DNA from: CAZCEC01 sp964497615
GTDB lineage: Bacteria; Chloroflexota; Anaerolineae; Anaerolineales; UBA6663
Direction of reading: 5' to 3'
Assembly (NCBI GenBank): GCA_964497615.1
Contig: CAZCEC010000002.1
Span: 124,001-188,000 of the forward strand
DNA length: 64,000 bases
The notes beneath the pieces are model-generated. The model saw only the letters and a program-made list of their open reading frames with translations. It had not been told where the DNA came from and did no database searches. The translations under genes were made by a program, and so were the position numbers. This document shows positions 42,763 to 49,420 of the stretch, one piece after another; position 1 is the first letter of the stretch; each line of letters opens with the position of its first letter.

Positions 42763-43142
42763 GTCTCCTTTAGGGGTAATGGGGGGCGGCCCTCAGCGGC
42801 AGCCCGCCGAGGCAGTTGGCTCACGTCCAGGCTGCTGATCTGAAGCCGGACGCCAGCCTCGTCCACCTGCTTGATCAGGCTGAGGGGCACGAGGCGATAT
42901 TCCAGGCCGGGAGCGCGCCGGCCGAGCAGCACGTGGGTGACCGCCTGGGTGGCGTGATCCACGACCACCGCGGCCACGCGGCCCAGCGCCACGCCGTCGC
43001 TGCCGACGACGACCATCTCGCGGCGCACCTGAACCGCCTCGCTGGGCGGCGAGGCCAGGTGGACCCAGCCGCTGACCAGCAGCATTGGGGCCGCGCAGGC
43101 CGGGCTAGCATCGGCAGGTGCAACTGTTGGTCGAGTATCCAT
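42759..43142 (-). CDS. PRC-barrel-like protein
   Basis: A 127-residue soluble protein. The middle (VVVGSDGVALGRVAAVVVD, THVLLGRRAPGLEYRLVPLSLI) has the PRC-barrel layout. PRC-barrels serve as adaptor domains, for example in the photosynthetic reaction centre H subunit and RimM. It is coupled to the downstream four-helix membrane protein. ATG at residue 20 (MLLVSGWVHL) is an alternative start. Confidence 0.7.
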   Translation of the reverse strand: MDTRPTVAPADASPACAAPMLLVSGWVHLASPPSEAVQVRREMVVVGSDGVALGRVAAVVVDHATQAVTHVLLGRRAPGLEYRLVPLSLIKQVDEAGVRLQISSLDVSQLPRRAAAEGRPPLPLKET

Positions 43143-43191
43143 CTGTTAGTCTGCTGTCAGTGTGCCAGCCTGGATGACGATTGGACCACGG

Positions 43192-43659
43192 CTAGAGACT
43201 CGCTAACTGGACCATGAGCCAGACCTCGGCCAGCGCGCCCAGGTTAAGCGCCGCGGCCACGCCCAGCGCGTATACGGTTTCGGCGGAGATGCGCCCAGGG
43301 GCAGGGGGCCGGGAGTGGGCCAGCAGCCGTTTGCCGCTCGCGATCAGCCCCGCCACCGCCAGCGGCACGCCGAACAGCAGCAGCAGCGCAAACAAGGTGG
43401 GCAGGTTGACCCCGAGCAGGGCCACAGGCGGGAACGCAGCGCCGCCCGACGTGAACGCCAGCGACAGTCCCAGCCCCAGCATCAAGGCCAGGCCGATGAC
43501 GGCCACCGCTGCCACGCCCCACGTGTAGGCAGTGTCCTCTGACAGGCGCGGAGTGAGGCGATGGGGAAAAGTGAGGAGCGGGCGCCCCGCCACCGCAATG
43601 ACGATGACGGCCAGCGGAATGAGGGTGTAGACCAGGATGAGGTACAGGCCGTTGCTCAT
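43192..43659 (-). CDS. Four-helix membrane protein of unknown function
   Basis: A 155-residue protein with four helices (about 5-25, 47-70, 83-107 and 130-153). The loops contain RLTPRLSEDTAYTWGV and RISAETVYALGV, similar short motifs before helices two and four. These suggest an internal duplication. It lies between the cupin and PRC-barrel genes of the same strand. The ATG at 43659 is preceded by AAGGACAAG. Confidence 0.65.
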   Translation of the reverse strand: MSNGLYLILVYTLIPLAVIVIAVAGRPLLTFPHRLTPRLSEDTAYTWGVAAVAVIGLALMLGLGLSLAFTSGGAAFPPVALLGVNLPTLFALLLLFGVPLAVAGLIASGKRLLAHSRPPAPGRISAETVYALGVAAALNLGALAEVWLMVQLASL

Positions 43660-43701
43660 GGCAACTTGTCCTTTGGATCCGACTAGGTGTGGTGTGACGG
43701 C

Positions 43702-44019
43702 TCAGGGCGCTCGGGCCGCCCGCGCAGCCACGAAGGTCAGCCGCGTTTCTGCCTCCAGGCCGCGTTTGGCGCCATCGGGCATAGTCACAGTCGCGCCCGG
43801 CCCGACGGCCAAGCGTTCATCGTCCACGATCATCCAGCCCGTGCCTTCGAGAAAGTGATACATCGCCGCGGCTTCGGGGTGCGGCGGCAGGCGCTGCCCC
43901 GGCTCCAGGCCGGCGACGACGACTTTGAACTGCTCGGTCTCGAACAGAACCTGCGGCTGGGGGCCGGCCGGCGAGTAGACGACGATTTCTTTCCAGTGGG
44001 GGTAAAGGCGATGGGTCAT
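43702..44019 (-). CDS. Small cupin-domain protein
   Basis: A 105-residue single-domain cupin. The metal-binding blocks are LPPHPEAAAMYHFLEGTGW (His residues of motif 1) and a shorter motif 2 (VGPGATVTMPDGAKRG). Ribosome-binding site GGAGG lies about 5 bases before the ATG. It is the first gene after the Crp/Fnr-type regulator and has a 14-base palindrome in its promoter region. Its ligand is unknown. Confidence 0.8.
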   Translation of the reverse strand: MTHRLYPHWKEIVVYSPAGPQPQVLFETEQFKVVVAGLEPGQRLPPHPEAAAMYHFLEGTGWMIVDDERLAVGPGATVTMPDGAKRGLEAETRLTFVAARAARAP

Positions 44020-44057
44020 GGGCCTCCTTCAAAGCACATCGCTCGCGAGATGCTGAC

Positions 44058-44099
44058 AGCCTATCACTTGCATGGCGGGCTGTCGCCGACTTAAGTCGG
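44058..44099 (-). promoter_or_regulatory. Crp/Fnr-geometry palindrome and -10 box before the cupin operon
   Basis: The perfect 14-base palindrome CCGACTTAAGTCGG (44086-44099) has two 5-base half sites around a 4-base centre, the geometry of Fnr/Dnr/HcpR boxes. A weak minus-strand -10 box, TAGGCT, is at 44063-44058. A start 7 bases after it (about 44051) would put the palindrome centre at -41.5, the class II activator position. Confidence 0.6.
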
Positions 44100-44222
44100 T
44101 TGGGGAGGCGGGGGCGGGGCTGCGCGCCAGGGCCGGCGGCGCCGACGGTTCGTGCCGGTTCTGCCCGCGGCCCGATTGTGATCCGTTGGGGTTGATTGAT
44201 CGGGGGACGCGGCCGAAGGGGA

Positions 44223-44906
44223 TTACTCTGCCAGCTTTTCCAGCGCCGCGCGATCCTGGATGCGAATGAGGTGGCGTTCGACCTGGATCAGTCCGGCGGC
44301 GGCCAGGCTGCCCAGCGCTCTTTGCACGACGTCTGGCACAGTTCCCAGGCGGCCGGCCAGTTCCGACTGGGTGTACCAATGCGGCCGGTGCAGCACGCCG
44401 CTGGTGGCGCTCTCGAGCACCATGCGCGCCAGGCGGCCGGTCACGGAGCGGAGCGACAGGTCCTCCACCAGTTGGATCAGCCGGACCATGCGGTCGGCCA
44501 TGTCTTCGATGATCTGCTGCGCGAGTTCGGGCCGCTCGCGCACGAGCTGCGCCATCGCCGCGCGCCGCAGCAGCCACAGGCCGGCCGGTTCCAAGGCAAT
44601 GGCCGTGGCTGGGTTGGGCCGGTGCGTAAACACGGCAATGGCGCTGAAGATTTCGCCCGGGCCAAGAAACTGAAGCACCTGTTCGCGGCCCTCCGGCGAC
44701 GTTTTCACCACCTTGAGCCAGCCGGACTGCAGATAGTACAGCCCGGCGGAGGCCTCGCCTTCCAGGAAGACCACCTCGCCGGCGGCATAAGTCTGCCAGG
44801 CGGCCTGGCCGGCCAGCGCGTGCAGGGCGCCGCTGTCCAGGCTGCCAAAGAAGGGGCTGGCCCGCAAATGTTGGGCCAGGTCTTCCGGGTTAGGCGGGCT
44901 GCGCAT
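44223..44906 (-). CDS. Crp/Fnr-family transcriptional regulator
   Basis: A 227-residue regulator. The cNMP-binding fold is at about 15-125 (GEVVFLEGEASAGLYYLQSG, GPGEIFSAIAVF), followed by a dimerisation helix and the winged helix WYTQSELAGRLGTVPDVVQRALGSL. There are no Fe-S cysteines and the cAMP pocket is not conserved, so it resembles DNR-type members rather than Fnr or Crp. DNR proteins sense NO through heme. It sits upstream of the cupin/membrane-protein run it probably controls. Confidence 0.87.
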   Translation of the reverse strand: MRSPPNPEDLAQHLRASPFFGSLDSGALHALAGQAAWQTYAAGEVVFLEGEASAGLYYLQSGWLKVVKTSPEGREQVLQFLGPGEIFSAIAVFTHRPNPATAIALEPAGLWLLRRAAMAQLVRERPELAQQIIEDMADRMVRLIQLVEDLSLRSVTGRLARMVLESATSGVLHRPHWYTQSELAGRLGTVPDVVQRALGSLAAAGLIQVERHLIRIQDRAALEKLAE

Positions 44907-44914
44907 GAGGCTGG

Positions 44915-44920
44915 ATTATA
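44915..44920 (-). promoter_or_regulatory. Consensus -10 box for the Crp/Fnr regulator
   Basis: TATAAT on the minus strand ends 9 bases before the ATG at 44906, so the transcript should begin within about 2 bases of the start codon. No convincing -35 box is present. Confidence 0.5.
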
Positions 44921-44990
44921 CGCGTGGCGGGCCTGGTCGCCGGCTGAGCCAAGTACGGCCCAGTTCGACGGCCTGCCGGCCCCGGCCCGC

Positions 44991-46412
44991 TCACTCGCTC
45001 TCGGGCCGGCGTGAGGTGCGGCGTTTGATGTCGAGGACTTCGCTTTCGGAGAGTTCGGGCAGGGTCTCGGTCTGGCTCAGGCCCAACGCCTGCTCCTGCG
45101 CGGCGCGCCAGCGGGCCAGCCGGTCCTTCACTTGCGCTTCGTAGCCTTGCTCGGAGGGCGAGTAGAAATAGGTGCCTAATAAGGCGGTGGGCAGATACTG
45201 CTGCGGGGCGTGGTGGCCGGGCTCGGCGTGGGGGTAGACGTAGCCCTGGCCGTGGCCCAGGCCGCGGGCGTCGCGATTGGCGTCCTGCAAGTGCTGGGGC
45301 ACCTGCACCTTGCCTTCGGCTTCGACCTTGGCGACGGCCTTGAAGTAGGCCCCGGCGCTGTTCGATTTGGGGGCTGTTGCGAGATAGAGCGTGGCTTCGA
45401 CGATCGGGTAGACCCCTTCTGGCAGGCCCACATACTCGAACGCCTGCGCCGCCGCGTTGGCGACCACCAGCCCCAGGGGGTCCCCCAGGCCGATGTCTTC
45501 GCCGGCCAGGATGATGAGCCGCCGCAGGATAAAGCGCGGGCTCTCTCCGGCATACAGCATCTTCGCCAGCCAGTACAGCGCGGCGTCGGGGTCGGAGCCG
45601 CGCACGCTCTTGATAAAGGCGCTGATGGTGTCGTAGTGGGCGTCACCGTCCTTGTCGTACAGCACGGCCCGGCGCTGGATGGATTCCTGCGCCACGGGCA
45701 GGGTGACGTGGATGACGCCCTCGGCGTTGGGCGACGTGGTCTCCACCGCCAGTTCCAGGGCATTCAGGGCGTTGCGGGCGTCGCCGCCGGCCACGTGGAT
45801 GAGATGCGCCAGGGCGTCGTCGTCCAGCAGCACATCCAGCTTGCCGTAGCCGCGCTCCGGCTCGCCCACGGCGCGCAGCAGCAGGCGGCGCACGGCGTCG
45901 TCGCCGAGGGGCTTGAGCTGAAAGATGCGCGAACGCGAGACCAGCGCGCCAATGACTTCGAAGTAGGGGTTCTCGGTCGTCGCGCCGATGAGGACGAAGG
46001 TGCCGTCTTCGACGTGCGGGAGCAGCGCATCCTGCTGGGCCTTGTTCCAGCGATGCACCTCGTCCACGAACAGCACGGTGCGCAAGTGGTGGAGCTTGCG
46101 GCGCTCCTTGGCCTCGGCGATGACCTTGCGCAGTTCGGGGATGCCGGAGAGCACGGCGCTGATGCTGGCGAAGTGGGCCTGGGTGGTGTTGGCGATGATG
46201 CGGGCCAGGGTGGTCTTGCCGGTGCCGGGCGGTCCCCACAGGATGATGGAGGCGAAGAGCTTGTCGGCCTCGATGGCACGGCGGAGCAGCCGGCCGGGGC
46301 CGACGATGTCTTCCTGGCCGACGTACTCGTCCAGGGTGCGCGGGCGCATGCGGGCCGCCAGCGGGGCTTCGGTCTCCAGCCTTTCCTTGAGGGCGTGGTC
46401 GAAGAGATCCAC
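44991..46412 (-). CDS. rarA: Replication-associated recombination protein A (RarA/MgsA AAA+ ATPase)
   Basis: A 473-residue clamp-loader-like ATPase that acts at stalled replication forks. The N-terminus (LAARMRPRTLDEYVGQEDIVG) is diagnostic. Walker A is at 60-68 (GPPGTGKTT), Walker B in LFVDEVHRWN, sensor 1 in IGATTENPYFEV. The C-terminal tetramerisation domain carries SAFIKSVRGSDPDAALYWLA. The GTG at 46412 is chosen because it begins the conserved MDLF N-terminus and lies 7 bases after a TATAAT box. The frame continues upstream but has no homology. Confidence 0.93.
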   Translation of the reverse strand: MDLFDHALKERLETEAPLAARMRPRTLDEYVGQEDIVGPGRLLRRAIEADKLFASIILWGPPGTGKTTLARIIANTTQAHFASISAVLSGIPELRKVIAEAKERRKLHHLRTVLFVDEVHRWNKAQQDALLPHVEDGTFVLIGATTENPYFEVIGALVSRSRIFQLKPLGDDAVRRLLLRAVGEPERGYGKLDVLLDDDALAHLIHVAGGDARNALNALELAVETTSPNAEGVIHVTLPVAQESIQRRAVLYDKDGDAHYDTISAFIKSVRGSDPDAALYWLAKMLYAGESPRFILRRLIILAGEDIGLGDPLGLVVANAAAQAFEYVGLPEGVYPIVEATLYLATAPKSNSAGAYFKAVAKVEAEGKVQVPQHLQDANRDARGLGHGQGYVYPHAEPGHHAPQQYLPTALLGTYFYSPSEQGYEAQVKDRLARWRAAQEQALGLSQTETLPELSESEVLDIKRRTSRRPESE

Positions 46413-46735
46413 GCCCCTATTATAAACGCGGGGCGGTCGTTGTCCGCATCCAGTGGGCGGCGCGCAGCCGGTGGTTTGCGCTGGAGCACGCGGGGGCAAA
46501 GTCTCGTGGGATTGACCAGCTTGTACTAGAGCGAATTCCTGAATGATATGCGCCCGCCAGGTCCAGCCGGGTTCGGCGGCAAAGGCGGCCGCCGTCGCGG
46601 GGGATAAACCGCCCGCGCTACGGGGCATACGTCAATTCGGCAGTCGCTATAGAATGGCCCTGGCGTGCGGCGGAGTTTCAGCCTTCCCAAAACTGAAGCA
46701 CGCTGTTCAAGCCAATCGCCCGCAAAGGAGCAGCC
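46413..46735. other. Divergent intergenic region with promoter and repeat elements
   Basis: 323 bases between rarA and the VOC gene. It holds a minus-strand promoter for rarA, CGGACA (46446-46441)-N16-TATAAT (46424-46419), which would give a leaderless mRNA. It also holds a TAAA-loop repeat (46596-46626), and on the plus strand TATAGAAT (46648-46655), a possible -10 for the VOC gene with a leader of about 75 bases. No gene is convincing. Confidence 0.6.
46596..46626 (+). repeat. TAAA-loop repeat copy
   Basis: CGCGGGGGATAAACCGC followed by CCGCGCTACGGGGC. The TAAA core and the trailing CTACGGGGC match the copies at 48139-48205; the stem is less perfect. Confidence 0.6.
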
Positions 46736-47173
46736 GTGAATAAGCCTAACCCATCGATCACGGGAGTTGCCGAAATAGCGTTGCGTGTCCACGACCTGGA
46801 GCTGATGAGGCGATTTTACGAACAAGTGATAGGTCTTGAAGTTCTGCGAGAAGTCAACGATAGCCAGGGCGCAATTGTGTTTTATGCCGTCGGGCCAGGG
46901 AATGACCACCTGGCGCTATTCGAAGAGAAATGGGTCGCTTGGTTCACGCGCGATAAAACGCCTCAAATCGATCCGAAGCTGACGACCCTGTCTCACTTCG
47001 CAATCAGGATTGCACTGGATGATTTTGAGTCTGAACGGAAACGGATCGAGCAACTCGGCCTGGAGATCGTCCATTCAAATACATCGAGCTGGCTGCGCTG
47101 CCGGATGTTTTACTTTTTCGATCCCGAAGGGAACTTGATCGAGTTCAACAGTCATGATGAGAGTGTGCGATAG
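46736..47173 (+). CDS. VOC (glyoxalase/bleomycin-resistance) family protein
   Basis: A 145-residue single-domain protein with two beta-alpha-beta-beta-beta repeats. IALRVHDLELMRRFYEQVIGLEVL carries the first metal-type His, LSHFAIRIALDDFESE the second, and FFDPEGNLIEFN the C-terminal Glu. Likely a metal-dependent lyase, isomerase or dioxygenase, or a drug-binding protein. The start GTG at 46736 follows AAAGGAG. Codon use is noticeably less GC-rich than neighbours, which may mean later acquisition. The rhodanese gene starts one base after its stop. Confidence 0.85.
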   Translation: MNKPNPSITGVAEIALRVHDLELMRRFYEQVIGLEVLREVNDSQGAIVFYAVGPGNDHLALFEEKWVAWFTRDKTPQIDPKLTTLSHFAIRIALDDFESERKRIEQLGLEIVHSNTSSWLRCRMFYFFDPEGNLIEFNSHDESVR

Positions 47174-47174
47174 A

Positions 47175-48125
47175 ATGAACTTGGCGGCGCCCAAGGTTCT
47201 TGTTTCTATGGTTGACGCGCTTCGTATTTTGGAGACCCGCGCCCCGGACGTTCTCGTCTTAGAAGTCGTGTCTGATGACTATGACGAACCGGCTCAGCGG
47301 CAGCATCGCGCTTCCCAGCCGGTTCCCGGCTTTGCCCAAATCAAAACCGAACAGCTCGAAACCGGCCCGCTCTGGAATCTCCGGCCTGACGCCGACCTGC
47401 AGCAGCTCCTGACAGCGTATGACTTGGCGCCCGAGACTCCAAAACACATCTTGCTGTTCGACACTATCAAGCTGGCCTGTGGGCGGCTCGAATCCCGGTT
47501 CGATGCCTCGGCCCGGCTCTTGTCTGTCTTGCATTACTTTGGCTTTTCCCGCGTTTCAATCATTCTGGACGCAGCGCTCTCTTCCACCTTCCCGGACGAA
47601 TTTGCCGCGCAGTATCCGCACCTCGTCCAGCGGCTGGCCGCCCAGCCCTCCTCCACCGAAGCTCAGCCCTCCAAACAGGCCCGTTGGGTCCCGAAACACG
47701 GAGACCACTTTGTGAGCTATGAAACGCTGGCGCAGATGCTGGCCGGGGAGTTGGGACCTTATCGGTTGATGGATGCCCGCAGTGCTGAGGAATATGCGGG
47801 CCTCTTCACCGGTTACAACTACATCCCCCTGGCGGGCAGCATTCCCACCGCCGAAAGCATCGTCAACGGCGATTACCAGGTGTCGGCCACGGAAAGCCTG
47901 CCGCGGGTGTTGGCGCGCCTGGCCGCCACGTTGGCCGGCAAGGGCATTAGGCCTGAGACGCGGATCGTCTGGTATTGCGGGACAGGCTGGCGCGCGTCCC
48001 GGATGTGTGCCTTAACGCAAGCCTTGGGATACACGAATGCTGCCATCTATGATGGAGGCTGGAACGAATGGCACAGGCGTCATCCGGAGCATGGGGTAGA
48101 AAGACCATGGGGCATTGAGCCCTAA
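47175..48125 (+). CDS. Tandem rhodanese-domain sulfurtransferase
   Basis: About 316 residues with two rhodanese-like domains. The N-terminal one has lost its active-site Cys loop. The C-terminal one (RLMDARSAEEYAG) has the active loop CGTGWR with Cys268. Such proteins move sulfane sulfur from thiosulfate or 3-mercaptopyruvate to thiols or cyanide. The CGTGWR loop resembles archaeal/Clostridium-type thiosulfate sulfurtransferases. ATG 47175 directly follows the VOC stop; an upstream in-frame ATG at 47154 overlaps that gene. The two genes are likely one operon. Confidence 0.82.
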   Translation: MNLAAPKVLVSMVDALRILETRAPDVLVLEVVSDDYDEPAQRQHRASQPVPGFAQIKTEQLETGPLWNLRPDADLQQLLTAYDLAPETPKHILLFDTIKLACGRLESRFDASARLLSVLHYFGFSRVSIILDAALSSTFPDEFAAQYPHLVQRLAAQPSSTEAQPSKQARWVPKHGDHFVSYETLAQMLAGELGPYRLMDARSAEEYAGLFTGYNYIPLAGSIPTAESIVNGDYQVSATESLPRVLARLAATLAGKGIRPETRIVWYCGTGWRASRMCALTQALGYTNAAIYDGGWNEWHRRHPEHGVERPWGIEP

Positions 48126-48138
48126 CGCACCCTGCTGG

Positions 48139-48205
48139 CGCGGGCGTAAAGCCCGCGACTACGGGGCGGGGCGCGGGGCGTAAAGCCCGCGGCTACGGGG
48201 CGGCG
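48139..48205 (+). repeat. Two tandem TAAA-loop hairpin repeats
   Basis: Copy one is CGCGGGC-GTAAA-GCCCGCG (48139-48157), followed by ACTACGGGGCGG. Copy two (48172-48191) has the same loop and arm with one bulged G, followed by GCTACGGGGCGG. They lie between the rhodanese stop and the convergent desaturase stop, where a bidirectional terminator or mRNA-stabilising hairpin would be expected. Confidence 0.8.
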
Positions 48206-49215
48206 CGCGGGGCGGGCAGCGGGGCCACGTACTGGTAGGTCGGGTCCTGGCGCTGCTCGCGGACGATGGCGAGGATCTCGCGCCAGGTGGCGATGAGGCC
48301 GGCGGGGCAGGGCGGCAGGTCGTGCTTGATGCGGGCGTGCAACTTGCCCAGGTTGTAGCATGGCACGGCGGCGTACATGTGGTGGTCGATGTGGTAGTTC
48401 ATGTGCCAGTACAGGAACTGGACGAAGGGGTTGACGGTGTAGGTGCGGGTGCACAGCCGGAAGTCGGCGACGTTGTCCTGCAGGCCGGCGTGCTGGGGGT
48501 TGCTGGCGAGATAGATGAGCAGTTGGCCGTAGAACGGCGCGAAGGTCACCAGCAGGGGGATTTGCCACAGCCCGAAGTAAAGCGATATAAGGACGACCAG
48601 CACGTGCGCCGCCAGTGACAGCCGCGCCCAGGTGAACACGCCCCGGCGCAGGGCGGCGGCCGTCTCCGGGAACAGGGTGGCCTCCCAGGCGCCCTCGGTG
48701 CGGCCTAGCGCGTGGCGCACGTGCATCCGCAGCCGGTAGACGAAATCCCACGGGTTGACCAGCAGGCTGCGCAGGAACGACTTGCGCGACAGGTCGTAGG
48801 GCAGGACGACTTCGAGATCGTCCGGAGGGTGGAGGGTGTACTTGTGGTGCTCCTGGTGGCTGGCCCAATACCAGATCGGGTTGGCCCACGAGAGCCAGCT
48901 CACCAGATACAGGAAGGGCGGGTGCAGGGCCTTGGTCTTGAAGACGGTTTGGTGCGTCAGCTCATGGAAGGCGGCGCCCAGGAAGGTGAAGCAGGTGCCG
49001 TGAAAGTAGAGCAGGGGGAGTAAAACATACCAGGGCCAGTGCGCCAGGGCATACCACGCCAGCCCGCCCGTAATTACCAACAAACCCAGGTGGCCCAGCG
49101 CCTGGGCCAGGCCCTTCAGGTCACTGCGCTCGTTGAGCGCGGCCAGGTCGGCGCGGGTGAGCGGGGTCTTGTACCACGACAGGCGGCGCTTGGTGGGGTC
49201 GGACGGCATGGGCAT
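48193..49215 (-). CDS. Membrane fatty acid desaturase
   Basis: A 340-residue di-iron desaturase. Histidine boxes are HELTH (84-88), HQEHH (120-124) and HIDHH (275-279). Four or so membrane helices surround them. Introduces double bonds in acyl lipids (or hydroxylates a carotenoid or sphingoid chain) with O2 and electrons from ferredoxin or cytochrome. The HQEHHKYTL and CYNLGKLHARIK sequences resemble the FADS type. The 3' end overlaps the second TAAA-loop repeat. Confidence 0.88.
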   Translation of the reverse strand: MPMPSDPTKRRLSWYKTPLTRADLAALNERSDLKGLAQALGHLGLLVITGGLAWYALAHWPWYVLLPLLYFHGTCFTFLGAAFHELTHQTVFKTKALHPPFLYLVSWLSWANPIWYWASHQEHHKYTLHPPDDLEVVLPYDLSRKSFLRSLLVNPWDFVYRLRMHVRHALGRTEGAWEATLFPETAAALRRGVFTWARLSLAAHVLVVLISLYFGLWQIPLLVTFAPFYGQLLIYLASNPQHAGLQDNVADFRLCTRTYTVNPFVQFLYWHMNYHIDHHMYAAVPCYNLGKLHARIKHDLPPCPAGLIATWREILAIVREQRQDPTYQYVAPLPAPRAAP

Positions 49216-49420
49216 GGGGCGGCTCCGAGAGGCGTATCTGCATCCAATTCGTCCAGGTCACAACGCCGTCACGCGAGCAGATGATAGCGGCAGGGAGGGC
49301 GCCGCGCAAGTTGGCAGTAAGTGGCACCTGCGCGCCTGGGAGTGGCGGCTGGCCTCCTTTACCGTGTGGGCAGACTGAGCAGATCGGCTGAACAGCCTGC
49401 CACGGAGAGGAGCGCTTGCC

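Noticed and set aside
46526..46909. Minus-strand frame overlapping the VOC gene
   Set aside because: It runs antisense to a clear VOC protein and through intergenic repeats; composition is not protein-like.
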